Below, piece after piece: positions 37,958 to 48,958 of a DNA stretch of 64,000 nucleotides; the stretch's first letter is position 1; every line of letters begins with the position of its first letter. Source of the DNA: Rummeliibacillus pycnus (lineage in GTDB: Bacteria > Bacillota > Bacilli > Bacillales_A > Planococcaceae); the NCBI RefSeq assembly GCF_002884495.1, contig NZ_KZ614145.1, forward strand, positions 2,866,423 to 2,930,422, read 5' to 3'. The notes under the pieces are model-generated. The model saw only the letters and a program-made list of their open reading frames with translations. It made no database searches and was not told the origin of the DNA. A program made the position numbers and the translations under genes.

Positions 37958-40498
37958 TTATTCTTCTGATGATTCATGATTATCCTCAGTCTCAATTATT
38001 TCATCTTCTTCTGATGTTTCATGATCATCTTCAGTTTCAGTTATTTCATCTTCGTCTATTTCTTCATCAGTTTCTTTTTTAACTTTAGCTACAGAGGCCA
38101 CTAATTCATCATCAGCTAAGCGAATTAAGCGAACACCTTGAGTACTTCTACCTGTAACTGATATATCATCAATGTCCATTCGAATTAACATGCCATTAAT
38201 CGTCATAAGCATTAAATCTTCTTGACCATCGATTGTTTTCACAGCTACAAGAGGGCCATTCTTATCTGTAATTTGGCAAGTTTTAATTCCTACTCCACCA
38301 CGATTTTGTAGACGATACTCTGTCTCTGGGGTTCGTTTTCCGTAACCCTTTTCAGTGACTACAAGAATTTCTTGACCTGGTTCAACAATTTCCATCCCTA
38401 CAACATAGTCTTCATCTCTTAATCGAATACCACGGACACCTGCTGCAGTACGTCCCATAGAGCGAATATCCTCTTCGTTAAAGCGAACTAGCATACCATT
38501 GTGTGTACCAATTATGATTTCTTTTTTACCATCTGTAAGGCGAACTGAGATTAATTCATCATCCTCACGAAGTGAAATGGCAATTAATCCATTGGTACGT
38601 ATATTTGCAAAGTTAGACAATGGTGTACGTTTTGTGACTCCAGTGCGTGTAGTAAAGACAAAGTAAGCATCCTCATCATAAGATGCAACGCGAATAACAG
38701 CCGTTACTTTCTCTTCCTTATCTACGTTTAGTAAATTAACTAAAGGCAAACCTTTTGCTGTTCTACCAAACTCAGGAATTTCATAACCTTTTGCTTTAAA
38801 TACCTTACCCTTAGATGTAAAGAATAGAATCGTGTCATGGGTAGATGTATAAAGTAAATGTTCTACAAAATCATCTTCATGTGTACCCATTCCTTGGACA
38901 CCACGTCCTCCACGACGTTGACTGCGGTAAGTATTAGCTGGAAGACGTTTAATATAACCATTATGAGTGATTGTAATAACAGAATTTTCACGAGGAATTA
39001 AATCTTCATCTTCAATCATTTCCATACCGCCAGAAGTAATTTCTGTGCGACGACCATCATTAAAACGTTCTTTTATTTCTAATAATTCATCATGAATAAT
39101 TTGACGGATTTTCGCTTCATCCGCAAGAATTTCTTTTAATTCTTTTATTAGTGCTAGTAATTCTTGGTACTCTGCTTCAATTTTATCGCGTTCCAAACCA
39201 GTTAACCTTTGCAAACGCATATCTAAAATTGCTTGTGCTTGCCGTTCGCTCAGAGTGAATTTTTCCATCAATCCATTTTTGGCAATTTCCGCTGTTTGAG
39301 ACGCACGAATTAAGCTAATAATTTCATCGATATGATCGAGTGCAATACGTAAACCTTCAAGTATATGGGCACGGTTTTCTGCTTTACGTAATTCAAATTC
39401 TGTTCGTCTACGAATCACTACTTTTTGGTGTTCTAAGTAATGATATAGTGCTTCTTTTAAACTTAATACTTTTGGTTGCCCACCGACAAGAGCCAACATA
39501 TTAATACCAAAGGTAGTTTGCATTGCTGTTTGTTTATATAAGTTATTTAATACAACATTTGCATTCGCATCTTTGCGAACATCAATTGTAACGCGCATTC
39601 CTGTACGATCAGATTCATCGCGAATATTTGTAATTCCATCGATTTTCTTATCTCGTACTAGTTCTGCAATTTTCTCGATTAAACGCGCTTTATTGACTTG
39701 ATAAGGGAGCTCGTGAATGACGATAACTTCTTTACCACTTGACTTTTGTTCAATTTCCACACGCGCACGAGTTACGATAGAGCCACGGCCAGTTTCATAA
39801 GCACGGCGAATACCACTTTTACCTAGAATTAAGCCACCAGTTGGAAAGTCTGGTCCAGGAATAATTTCCATAAGTTCTTCTGTAGTTATTGCAGGGTTAT
39901 CTGAAACAGCTAATACACCATCTATAACCTCTCCTAATTGGTGAGGTGGGATATTTGTTGCCATCCCGACAGCAATCCCTGATGCACCGTTAACAAGCAA
40001 ATTTGGATAACGAGCGGGCAATACTACTGGTTCTTTTTCATTTCCATCATAGTTATCTTGATAATCAATTGTATCTTTGTTGATATCACGTAACATTTCC
40101 ATTGAGATTTTGGACATACGTGATTCTGTATAACGCATTGCAGCAGCACCATCACCATCGACGGAACCAAAGTTACCATGGCCATCTACCAACATATAAC
40201 GATAGCTAAAATCTTGTGCCATACGTACCATTGCCTCGTATATTGACGAGTCACCGTGTGGGTGATACTTCCCCATTACATCCCCAACAATACGGGCAGA
40301 TTTTTTATATGGTTTATCAGAAGTACTACCTAACTCTTGCATACCATATAAAATACGACGTTGAACTGGTTTCAGGCCATCGCGGACATCTGGTAAAGCA
40401 CGAGAAACGATAACACTCATTGCATAATCTAAAAATGAAGTTCTAATTGTTTTGGTAATATTAACTCCTTTTACACCGGAGTTGTTTATTTCAGACAA
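37958..40498 (-). CDS. gyrA: DNA gyrase subunit A
   Basis: The breakage-reunion subunit that introduces negative supercoils with GyrB. The 846-aa protein has the N-terminal [21 protein letters not shown], catalytic Tyr in AMRYTESRM, and the quinolone region [15 protein letters not shown], with Ser at the position usually changed in resistance. The GyrA box QRRGGRG opens the C-terminal six-bladed domain. The tail is acidic and contains a 15-residue duplication. The start is a TTG at 40498, 8 bases after GGGAGG. Confidence 0.97.
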   Translation of the reverse strand: MSEINNSGVKGVNITKTIRTSFLDYAMSVIVSRALPDVRDGLKPVQRRILYGMQELGSTSDKPYKKSARIVGDVMGKYHPHGDSSIYEAMVRMAQDFSYRYMLVDGHGNFGSVDGDGAAAMRYTESRMSKISMEMLRDINKDTIDYQDNYDGNEKEPVVLPARYPNLLVNGASGIAVGMATNIPPHQLGEVIDGVLAVSDNPAITTEELMEIIPGPDFPTGGLILGKSGIRRAYETGRGSIVTRARVEIEQKSSGKEVIVIHELPYQVNKARLIEKIAELVRDKKIDGITNIRDESDRTGMRVTIDVRKDANANVVLNNLYKQTAMQTTFGINMLALVGGQPKVLSLKEALYHYLEHQKVVIRRRTEFELRKAENRAHILEGLRIALDHIDEIISLIRASQTAEIAKNGLMEKFTLSERQAQAILDMRLQRLTGLERDKIEAEYQELLALIKELKEILADEAKIRQIIHDELLEIKERFNDGRRTEITSGGMEMIEDEDLIPRENSVITITHNGYIKRLPANTYRSQRRGGRGVQGMGTHEDDFVEHLLYTSTHDTILFFTSKGKVFKAKGYEIPEFGRTAKGLPLVNLLNVDKEEKVTAVIRVASYDEDAYFVFTTRTGVTKRTPLSNFANIRTNGLIAISLREDDELISVRLTDGKKEIIIGTHNGMLVRFNEEDIRSMGRTAAGVRGIRLRDEDYVVGMEIVEPGQEILVVTEKGYGKRTPETEYRLQNRGGVGIKTCQITDKNGPLVAVKTIDGQEDLMLMTINGMLIRMDIDDISVTGRSTQGVRLIRLADDELVASVAKVKKETDEEIDEDEITETEDDHETSEEDEIIETEDNHESSEE
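37961..38050 (-). repeat. Two 45-bp tandem units in the 3' end of gyrA
   Basis: Two adjacent 45-base units encode [15 protein letters not shown] and [15 protein letters not shown]. They differ at three residues. The units are in frame, so the tail grew by duplication without harming the domain before it. Confidence 0.8.
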
Positions 40499-40523
40499 AG
40501 TGCTGACCTCCCTTCAGAAATCA

Positions 40524-42476
<1,953 letters not shown>

Positions 42477-42532
42477 TTAGTATGCATTATTTGTAATTCT
42501 CTTAAACCTACAAAATCCGCAGAATACTAGTC

Positions 42533-43648
42533 TTACTCAGCATCCACGGAACCTTGTTTCACATGAAACATTGCTGATTCGCGAATTGTTTCATGGTCTA
42601 TACCATCTACACTTGTCGTAGTCACAAAAGTTTGTACTTCACCTTTAATCGTGTTCAGTAAATGGGATTGACGGTAATCATCTAATTCTGAAAGAACATC
42701 ATCTAACAGTAAGATAGGCGTTTCCCCAACTTCTTGCTTAATAAGTTCGATTTCAGCTAATTTGAGTGATAAAGCCGTTGTCCTTTGTTGCCCTTGTGAT
42801 CCATAAGTTTGAACATCATAACCATTTACAATAAATTGCAAATCATCACGATGTGGACCAATTAGTGTAACGCCTCTTTCTAACTCACGAGGCAAGGCTT
42901 CTTTTAATTTTATAGCTAAATGAGTAGCTATCTGTTCTTGCGACCATTCAGCATCCATGCCACTAACTGGACGATAGCGGATTTTCATTTCTTCAAGATT
43001 TCTGGAGATTCCATAATGAATTGGGCCTGCCCATTCTTGCAATAGATCCATAAAATGGAATCTCTTATGAATAACCTTAGTAGCCGCTTCAATATACTGC
43101 TCTGTATAAACATCAAACATAACGTTTTGTAATGTTTGTTTTCCTTGATTTTGTTTAAGTAAATGATTACGTTGCTTTAACAACTTTTGAAAGGTCAATA
43201 AATCATGTAAATATACTGGAGAAATTTGCCCGATTTCCATATCGAGAAAACGTCTTCTAATTTGAGGACTGCCTTTAACTACAGTTAAGTCTTCTGGGGC
43301 AAACATTACGACATTCATTTGTCCAATATAATCGCTTAAGCGACCTTGTTCGATATGATTCACTTTTGCCTTTTTCCCTTTTTTAGAAATCACCAATTCT
43401 AACGGTAAGTGACCATATTTCTTTTGAACGTCACCTTCTATTTTACCATAGTCTTGCTCCCACCGTATCAATTCTTTCTCGCTAGTTGTTCGATGTGATT
43501 TAGCCATAGCTAAAACATAAATAGATTCCATAACATTGGTCTTACCTTGTGCATTTTCACCAATGAAAACATTAATCTTTGGAGAAAACGTTAAATCGAG
43601 AGATTCATAATTTCGATAGTTGGTCAGCTTTAGTCTCTCAATGTACAT
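42533..43648 (-). CDS. recF: DNA replication and repair protein RecF
   Basis: A 371-aa SMC-like ATPase that helps load RecA at gaps with RecO and RecR. The Walker A is [15 protein letters not shown], the ABC signature is [17 protein letters not shown], and the Walker B is [13 protein letters not shown]. The start ATG at 43648 lies one base after the rlbA stop. The last ten residues ([12 protein letters not shown]) are encoded over a parS-like site, and the C-terminal tail beyond the conserved part is short. Confidence 0.97.
   Translation of the reverse strand: MYIERLKLTNYRNYESLDLTFSPKINVFIGENAQGKTNVMESIYVLAMAKSHRTTSEKELIRWEQDYGKIEGDVQKKYGHLPLELVISKKGKKAKVNHIEQGRLSDYIGQMNVVMFAPEDLTVVKGSPQIRRRFLDMEIGQISPVYLHDLLTFQKLLKQRNHLLKQNQGKQTLQNVMFDVYTEQYIEAATKVIHKRFHFMDLLQEWAGPIHYGISRNLEEMKIRYRPVSGMDAEWSQEQIATHLAIKLKEALPRELERGVTLIGPHRDDLQFIVNGYDVQTYGSQGQQRTTALSLKLAEIELIKQEVGETPILLLDDVLSELDDYRQSHLLNTIKGEVQTFVTTTSVDGIDHETIRESAMFHVKQGSVDAE
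42555..42570. promoter_or_regulatory. parS-like site in the 3' end of recF
   Basis: TGTTTCACATGAAACA, the same sequence as the yaaH site at 20869. It encodes MFHVKQ in recF. Confidence 0.65.
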
Positions 43649-43649
43649 G

Positions 43650-43877
43650 CTATTCCTCGCTCTTTGGTTCTATAAGGCGAAATCTTCCACACCCTGGAAT
43701 ATTAACTAAATCTCCTACATGTAGTTTACGACCTCTTCTACGATCAATCTCACCATTTACATAGACATCATTTTCTTGTAAAAACCATTTGGCCATTCCA
43801 CCTGAGCTAATTGCATCCGTCATTTTTAGAAACTGTCCCAGCGTTACAAATTCACTTTCTAATACAATATCATTCAC
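43650..43877 (-). CDS. rlbA: S4-domain RNA-binding protein YaaA/RlbA
   Basis: A 75-aa S4-fold protein; B. subtilis YaaA is linked to 50S ribosome assembly. The S4 motif is clear: [24 protein letters not shown], then [17 protein letters not shown]. It lies between dnaN and recF, its standard place. The ATG at 43877 has a GAGGATGG-type ribosome site. The function beyond RNA binding is inferred. Confidence 0.92.
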   Translation of the reverse strand: MNDIVLESEFVTLGQFLKMTDAISSGGMAKWFLQENDVYVNGEIDRRRGRKLHVGDLVNIPGCGRFRLIEPKSEE

Positions 43878-43941
43878 TATTTTCCATCCTCTACTTCTAT
43901 ATCATGTCTAATTCTATTTTACCGAACTTTTGTACATAAGT

Positions 43942-43976
43942 AAAAAGGATAGTCACCGAAACGACTACCCTTTTTA
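43942..43976 (-). terminator. Terminator between dnaN and rlbA
   Basis: AAGGGTAGTC and GACTATCCTT form a 10-bp stem (one G-U) with an 8-base loop, followed by Ts on the minus strand. Confidence 0.7.
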
Positions 43977-44053
43977 AAGAAAAATCACAATTTAGCACCT
44001 GGTACTAAATTGATTTGGGAAATAATCTTATTAAAATTATATTACTAAAATAA

Positions 44054-45190
44054 TTAATACGTGCGAACAGGTAATATCAATTGCAAGATTGCATCATCAT
44101 GAACGGAACGTATGATAAATGGACGCATTGCACCAGTGAATTGGATCACTACTTCTTGTCCATCAATCGCTTTTAATGCATCCATCATATATTTTGCACT
44201 AAAGGAAATACGTAATTCCTCACCCTCAAGAGATTCAACTTGAATTTCCTCTTCAACTTTACCAATTTCTGGTGAGTTTGAAGAAATTTCGATATTGTTA
44301 TCTGTTAGCGTTGAAAATCGAACTACATTGTTTCGGTCTTCACGAGCAAGTAATGATGCACGGTCAATAGCTTGCAATAATGATTTTCCGTTAATTGTTA
44401 CAGTAGTGTTGTATTCTTCAGGTATCAAGCGAGATGTATCTGGATAATTACCTTCTAGTAAACGAGAGAAAAATAAAACATCAGAAGTTTTGAATAAAAC
44501 TTGTTGGTTCGTCATAAATATATCAACAGGAGTTGTAGAATCACTTAGAATTTTACTTAATTCAGTTAAACTTTTCCCTGGAATTACAACGTTTGCCTCT
44601 TCAGTTGGTAAATGTTCTAATGTTACTTTACGACGTGCAAGTCGATGACTATCTGTCGCTACACATACTAAACCATCTTCTTTGATTTGCCACTTTACAC
44701 CTGTCAACACTGGGCGACTTTCACTTGTCGAAACAGCAAAAACAGTTTCTCGAATAACAGACTTTAATAGATCTGCAGGTAGAGTAATTTGGCGGTCTGG
44801 TGAAATTTCAGGAAGCATAGGATATTCAGCTGCATCAAGACCAATTAAATGGAAATCGGATTTACCAGAGCGAATTCTTGTTTGAAAATGATCAGCTACT
44901 TCAATTTCAACATCATTTGTAGGTAATTTACGGACAATTTCATTAAACATTTTTGCTTGTAATACGATTGATCCGGGTTCTGTTACATGAATTAGTTGTT
45001 CGCCATTTTCTTCTACAGGAATAGAAGTTTGAATGGTAATATCCGCGTCACTACCTGTTAAAGTCATACCATCTGTTGATACATCAATTTTAATCCCTGT
45101 CAAAATAGGAATTGTTGTTTTGGAACTTACTGCTTTCATGACATCATTTAATCCATCAAGTAAACGATCTCTCATGATATCAAATTTCAT
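44054..45190 (-). CDS. dnaN: DNA polymerase III beta subunit (sliding clamp)
   Basis: The ring-shaped clamp that holds polymerase on DNA. The 378-aa protein has the three similar domains of the clamp fold, with KFDIMRDRLLDGLNDVMKAV at the start and the C-terminal ILPVRTY peptide near the hydrophobic pocket. It follows dnaA across the second origin cluster (45233-45356). In this organism yabA lies about 40 kb away on the same strand. Confidence 0.98.
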   Translation of the reverse strand: MKFDIMRDRLLDGLNDVMKAVSSKTTIPILTGIKIDVSTDGMTLTGSDADITIQTSIPVEENGEQLIHVTEPGSIVLQAKMFNEIVRKLPTNDVEIEVADHFQTRIRSGKSDFHLIGLDAAEYPMLPEISPDRQITLPADLLKSVIRETVFAVSTSESRPVLTGVKWQIKEDGLVCVATDSHRLARRKVTLEHLPTEEANVVIPGKSLTELSKILSDSTTPVDIFMTNQQVLFKTSDVLFFSRLLEGNYPDTSRLIPEEYNTTVTINGKSLLQAIDRASLLAREDRNNVVRFSTLTDNNIEISSNSPEIGKVEEEIQVESLEGEELRISFSAKYMMDALKAIDGQEVVIQFTGAMRPFIIRSVHDDAILQLILPVRTY

Positions 45191-45232
45191 TGTTACTACC
45201 TCACTTATAGATTATTTATTTTTATTTAAAAG

Positions 45233-45273
45233 ATTAATAGATATAGTAATAGGGCCTGTGGATTTGTGGATAA
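45233..45273 (-). other. Origin unwinding element: DnaA boxes, GC cluster and trio-like repeats
   Basis: On the minus strand, in order: TTATCCACA (45265-45273), AAATCCACA (45257-45265), GGCCC, then ATT ACT ATA TCT ATT AAT (45233-45250). This layout matches the published B. subtilis basal unwinding system, where DnaA reads trinucleotides next to a GC cluster. The match to that system is established by the layout; strand opening here is inference. Confidence 0.75.
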
Positions 45274-45356
45274 GCCATTCAATCCAAATAAAATCAGTCT
45301 ATCCACATGTAGATAGACTGTGTATAAGTTTGTTGTTAACTTTCTTGTTATCCACA
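45257..45356. other. DnaA-box cluster between dnaA and dnaN (oriC, dnaN side)
   Basis: Boxes: 45257-45265 and 45265-45273 (overlapping by one base), 45299-45307 (CTATCCACA), 45319-45327 (TTATACACA type) and 45348-45356 (TTATCCACA). A palindrome AGTCTATC...GATAGACT (45296-45321) covers two of them. Confidence 0.85.
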
Positions 45357-45363
45357 GCGAAAA

Positions 45364-46707
45364 TTATTTACCTAACATACTTTTAATCTGTTTAATGTCT
45401 TGTTGGAGACCTTGATCATCCTTTAAAAGTGATGTTATTTTCTCATGTGCATGAATGACAGTGGTATGGTCTCGACCACCAAATTCATCACCTATCTTAG
45501 GTAGTGAACAGTCAGTCATTTCACGCGATAAATACATAGCTACTTGTCTTGGAAATGCAATTGATTTTGTACGCTTTTTAGCTGTAAAATCTTCCAACTT
45601 GATATGGTAATGTTCTCCAACGGCTTTTTGAATATCTAAAATAGTTAATGTCCGAGGCGTAGCATTAGGAATAATATTTTTTAATGCTTGTGCAGCTAGC
45701 TCAGCCGTTATATCTTCATTGACAAGTGAAGAATAGGCCACAACTCGAATTAGTGCCCCTTCTAACTCTCGAATATTAGAGTCGATTTGATTTGCAATAT
45801 AGAGCATTACTTCATTTGGGATATCTAAGTTATCAGCTTTGGCTTTTTTACGCAAAATTGCAATTCGTGTTTCCAAATCTGGTGGTGCAATATCTGTAAT
45901 GAGTCCCCATTCAAAGCGTGAACGTAACCGATCTTCTAATGTTGGAATCTCTTTAGGAGGTCGATCACTTGAGATGACAATTTGTTTTGATTCTTCATGC
46001 AAAGTGTTAAAAGTATGGAAAAATTCTTCCTGAGTTGATTCTTTTCCAGCTAAAAATTGAATATCATCTATTAGAAGTACATCTACATTACGATATCTGT
46101 TGCGAAATTCTTCTGCTCTGTTATCACGAATTGAATTAATGAACTCATTCGTAAATTTTTCGGATGATAGATAAACTACTTTTGCTTTTGGATTATGTTC
46201 TAATACATAGTGGCCAATTGCATGCATTAAGTGAGTTTTACCAAGACCTACTCCTCCATAGATAAATAGAGGATTGTATGCTTTAGCTGGAGCTTCTGCT
46301 ACAGCTAAAGAAGCTGCATGTGCAAATCGGTTGCCTGCACCAATTACAAATGTGTCAAATGTGTTTTTTAAATTTAGCATTCCTGAAGAAGTTTCAGGTT
46401 GATCAGTATGTTTTTCTGGGATGCCAGGTGATGGAATATCAAAATTCTCTAAGTTTGGATCCTGTTGAACAACGAAACGAATGTGCAAATCTTTTCCTGT
46501 CAATTCAGCCAGAATAGCAGCAATTAAATGTACATAATGATTTTCAAGCCATTCGCGCCCAAAGGAATTAGGTGCTGCAATTGTAACAGTGTCGCCATTG
46601 TAAGCTAACAATTTCGTTGATTTCAACCAAGTTTCAAAGCTTGGTTTGGAGATCTTTTGCTTTGCTTCTGAGAGAACTTTGTCCCATAACTCTTCAATAT
46701 GTTCCAA
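45364..46707 (-). CDS. dnaA: Chromosomal replication initiator DnaA
   Basis: Binds the boxes at both origin clusters and opens the duplex. Domain I (residues 1-80) is followed by a linker, then the AAA+ core with Walker [14 protein letters not shown] and Walker [13 protein letters not shown]. Sensor and arginine-finger residues lie in [11 protein letters not shown]. Domain IV has the signature [12 protein letters not shown]. The start is TTG at 46707, 7 bases after AAAGGAG; the reading [12 protein letters not shown] matches the family from residue one. 447 aa fits (B. subtilis 446). Confidence 0.97.
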   Translation of the reverse strand: MEHIEELWDKVLSEAKQKISKPSFETWLKSTKLLAYNGDTVTIAAPNSFGREWLENHYVHLIAAILAELTGKDLHIRFVVQQDPNLENFDIPSPGIPEKHTDQPETSSGMLNLKNTFDTFVIGAGNRFAHAASLAVAEAPAKAYNPLFIYGGVGLGKTHLMHAIGHYVLEHNPKAKVVYLSSEKFTNEFINSIRDNRAEEFRNRYRNVDVLLIDDIQFLAGKESTQEEFFHTFNTLHEESKQIVISSDRPPKEIPTLEDRLRSRFEWGLITDIAPPDLETRIAILRKKAKADNLDIPNEVMLYIANQIDSNIRELEGALIRVVAYSSLVNEDITAELAAQALKNIIPNATPRTLTILDIQKAVGEHYHIKLEDFTAKKRTKSIAFPRQVAMYLSREMTDCSLPKIGDEFGGRDHTTVIHAHEKITSLLKDDQGLQQDIKQIKSMLGK

Positions 46708-46773
46708 GCTCTTTCTCCTTTTCTAAAAAACTATTCTATAAAAGTTTTACAAGTGGTTGTGGTTGAATGAAAA

Positions 46774-46801
46774 ATTATATCAAAATCAGATTATGTTGTA
46801 A
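46774..46801 (-). promoter_or_regulatory. Likely dnaA promoter
   Basis: -10 TATAAT (46774-46779) and -35 TTACAA (46796-46801) with a 16-base spacer on the minus strand. It lies beside the box cluster, which fits autorepression by DnaA. Confidence 0.55.
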
Positions 46802-46825
46802 CTGATAATCACAGTAAACACATTC

Positions 46826-47181
46826 TGTGGATAAACCTTATTCTATAGTAGTGGATAAAATTATCCACAAGTTATTAACAATTGTGGATAAGATAATGTA
46901 TGAAAAGATTTATTTACAGAATAAAACACAATAATTGTATCAGGAAAAGTATTGAATGACAAGAGTTTTAAGAAGTTATCCACATAATGAATAATTATGC
47001 ACTGTTTAGTTATCCACAGTATCTTGACTTGTGTAAAAGTTGTCAGTAAGTGTTGTGGATAAATTTCGAAGGGGAGAATGATGTTCACAGAGGAATTTAT
47101 GTATATTAAAATGAACTGTGGATAACCTTAACATAGAATTAAAATAAAAACATTAAAGAATTTGAAGAGCAATTTTCCACA
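46826..47181. other. DnaA-box cluster between dnaA and rpmH (oriC, rpmH side)
   Basis: At least seven perfect nonamers (TTATCCACA or its complement): 46826-46834, 46861-46869, 46883-46891, 46976-46984, 47010-47018, 47054-47062 and 47117-47125. Two weaker ones lie at 46850-46858 and 47173-47181. The group from 46850 to 46891 carries three boxes in 42 bases. Nothing else occupies the 480-base gap. Confidence 0.92.
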
Positions 47182-47186
47182 CATAG

Positions 47187-47216
47187 TTGACAAAATGGAG
47201 TGAAAATAGCTATAAT
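47187..47216 (+). promoter_or_regulatory. rpmH promoter
   Basis: -35 TTGACA (47187-47192) and -10 TATAAT (47211-47216) with an 18-base spacer, directed at rpmH. A weak DnaA box (47173-47181) lies just upstream of the -35. Confidence 0.8.
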
Positions 47217-47273
47217 ATGCAAGACTGTCTGTAGTATTTAGATAATAGACTTTCATCAGGAGGTGTCATATAA

Positions 47274-47408
47274 ATGAAACGCACATACCAACCAAAAAAA
47301 CGTAAGCATAGTAAAGTACATGGCTTCCGTGCACGTATGGCTTCTAAAAATGGTCGCAAAGTGATCGCAGCTCGTCGTCGTAAAGGAAGAAAAGTATTAT
47401 CAGCATAA
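47274..47408 (+). CDS. rpmH: Ribosomal protein L34
   Basis: A 44-aa basic protein of the large subunit. It starts [19 protein letters not shown] and ends [11 protein letters not shown], the family pattern. AGGAGGTG lies 9 bases before the ATG. It was too short for a long-frame search and was read directly. It is the first gene on the right side of the origin. Confidence 0.97.
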   Translation: MKRTYQPKKRKHSKVHGFRARMASKNGRKVIAARRRKGRKVLSA

Positions 47409-47409
47409 G

Positions 47410-47439
47410 TCCACTGAATTTCCTCAGTGGTCTTTTTTT
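47410..47439 (+). terminator. Terminator after rpmH
   Basis: CCACTGA and TCAGTGG form a 7-bp stem with a 6-base loop and a run of seven Ts. rnpA starts 49 bases downstream, so partial readthrough is likely. Confidence 0.8.
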
Positions 47440-47487
47440 CTTTTATATATGAGGGAGAAGAGAAAAAAAGAATAAGCAGGTGCAAAA

Positions 47488-47874
47488 ATGAAAAAACGCC
47501 GCAGAATCAAAAAGAATGAAGACTTTCAAAAAGTGTTTAAAAAAGGTAAGTCTTTTGCAAATCGTCAATTTGTCGTCTATTGTCTTGAAAAAGAAGGGCA
47601 AGAGGAATTCAGAATTGGATTATCGGTAAGTAAAAAAATTGCAAAGGCAGTCACAAGAAATCAAATTAAACGTTATGTCCGACAAAGCTTTTTAGAATTA
47701 AATGAGGAGCTTTTACAAAACATGGACTACGTCATTATCGCCCGTAATCCGGCGGCCACCATAGATTTTCATGAAACAAAGAAAAGTCTAGAACATGTTT
47801 TAAAAATTGCAAAAGTTTTAAGAAGAAGTAGTAGAGACAACAAGAAATCCCATGATAGAATAATGAAAAAATAA
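47488..47874 (+). CDS. rnpA: Ribonuclease P protein component
   Basis: The 128-aa basic protein partner of RNase P RNA, which matures tRNA 5' ends. The RNR signature ([12 protein letters not shown]) and the [15 protein letters not shown] strand are clear. The C-terminus has an extra basic tail ([15 protein letters not shown]). The next gene should be yidC/spoIIIJ, but none is found. Confidence 0.95.
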   Translation: MKKRRRIKKNEDFQKVFKKGKSFANRQFVVYCLEKEGQEEFRIGLSVSKKIAKAVTRNQIKRYVRQSFLELNEELLQNMDYVIIARNPAATIDFHETKKSLEHVLKIAKVLRRSSRDNKKSHDRIMKK

Positions 47875-47981
47875 TAAAGTATTTTGCAGGGGGTTTCGTT
47901 GAATATTGTTCTCAACTTATTGAATCTTGTTGTGTGCATTGAACAAAACAACAGAACCTGCGAAGACAGGAGGGGCCCAAA
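47875..47981 (+). other. rnpA-jag gap where yidC/spoIIIJ is expected
   Basis: Only 107 bases lie between the rnpA stop and the jag start, instead of about 750 to 850 bases of yidC. The gap has the jag ribosome site (ACAGGAGGGGCCC) and no reading frame longer than about 20 codons. A frame reading LNKTTEPAKTGGA is open across the end but has no start and is not claimed as a gene. Confidence 0.85.
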
Positions 47982-48800
47982 GTGAAACAGATTACGCAAC
48001 TAGGCGCAACTGTAGAGGAAGCAATCTTGCTAGCCTTGCATGAGCTTAACCTTACTCGAGAACAAGTAGATGTTGAAGTTATTCAAGAAGCAAAAAGAGG
48101 TTTTTTAGGTTTTGGATCACGAAAAGCACAAGTTCGTGTAACAGAAAAAAACGTAGAAAAATCAAATATCGCACAAGAAATCATTGAAAAAAATGATGAG
48201 AAAATTCAAACGACCATCGAGCAACAACATAGTGAATCTAATACTAGGATAAGCTCTATAGCTACATTAGAGGAATCATCCAAAAATGTTCAACTAGAAA
48301 ATTCAATTGTTGCTAAAGAAGTAAAGGAAAATGACCCAGTCGATTATTCAGAAGTAATTGAACAGACTAAAATATATCTGGAAAATATTTCAACACAACT
48401 TGGTATCCAAGATCTTGATATTAATGTTGAACAAAAGGGAAAAACAATCATTTTTAAATTATCAAGTGAAAAAGCGGCACTCCTTATAGGGAAACGAGGC
48501 CAAACATTAAATGCCCTTCAACAATTAACACAATTAGTTGCTCATCAATATATCAAACGCTTCGTTATGGTTAAACTTGATGTTGAAAATTATCGTGAAA
48601 GACGGCAACGGTCATTGGAAATTTTGGCAAGTCGAATGGCAGATAGGGCTGTTCATACCGGACGTAAAGTTGAACTTGAGCCAATGCCAGCAAATGAACG
48701 TAAAATAATTCACCATATATTAGCTGATAGAGTGGATGTTGAAACTTACTCAGAGGGTGAAGACTTAAAACGCCACTTAGTTATTGAACCAATTCGATAA
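47982..48800 (+). CDS. jag: Jag/KhpB RNA-binding protein
   Basis: A 272-aa cytoplasmic RNA-binding protein with a Jag N-terminal domain (MKQITQLGATVEEAILLAL, residues 1-50), a variable acidic linker (50-130), a KH domain (LLIGKRGQTLNALQQLTQL) and an R3H domain (RERRQRSLEILASRMADRAV). The start is GTG at 47982 after AGGAGGGG. The linker is long and Glu/Asn-rich. It normally follows yidC; here it follows rnpA directly. Confidence 0.95.
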   Translation: MKQITQLGATVEEAILLALHELNLTREQVDVEVIQEAKRGFLGFGSRKAQVRVTEKNVEKSNIAQEIIEKNDEKIQTTIEQQHSESNTRISSIATLEESSKNVQLENSIVAKEVKENDPVDYSEVIEQTKIYLENISTQLGIQDLDINVEQKGKTIIFKLSSEKAALLIGKRGQTLNALQQLTQLVAHQYIKRFVMVKLDVENYRERRQRSLEILASRMADRAVHTGRKVELEPMPANERKIIHHILADRVDVETYSEGEDLKRHLVIEPIR

Positions 48801-48835
48801 CTAAATAAATATTAAAAGTTACAAGGATTGTGAAA

Positions 48836-48871
48836 GAGTCCTTCTCAAAAGTTGAGAAGGGCTCATTTTTT
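48836..48871 (+). terminator. Terminator after jag
   Basis: GAGTCCTTCTCAA and TTGAGAAGGGCTC form a 13-bp stem (one G-U) with a 3-base loop, followed by seven Ts. Confidence 0.9.
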
Positions 48872-48916
48872 TGCTTTATGGTATTATTGTAAGTTAGAGA
48901 GTTAGAGGGCATTGGA

Positions 48917-48934
48917 TTATCCACATGTGGATAA
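48917..48934. promoter_or_regulatory. Two abutting head-to-head DnaA boxes in the mnmE leader
   Basis: An 18-bp perfect palindrome TTATCCACATGTGGATAA, made of two perfect boxes (48917-48925 and 48926-48934), 24 bases before the mnmE ATG. A third perfect box lies inside mnmE at 49088-49096. DnaA control of mnmE is inferred, not shown. Confidence 0.75.
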
Positions 48935-48958
48935 TTTTTAACATAGGAGGTAGTATTT

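Noticed and set aside
47210-47485. 91-codon minus-strand frame over rpmH
   Set aside because: It is the antisense of rpmH and its terminator; the plus strand has a good ribosome site and a known protein.
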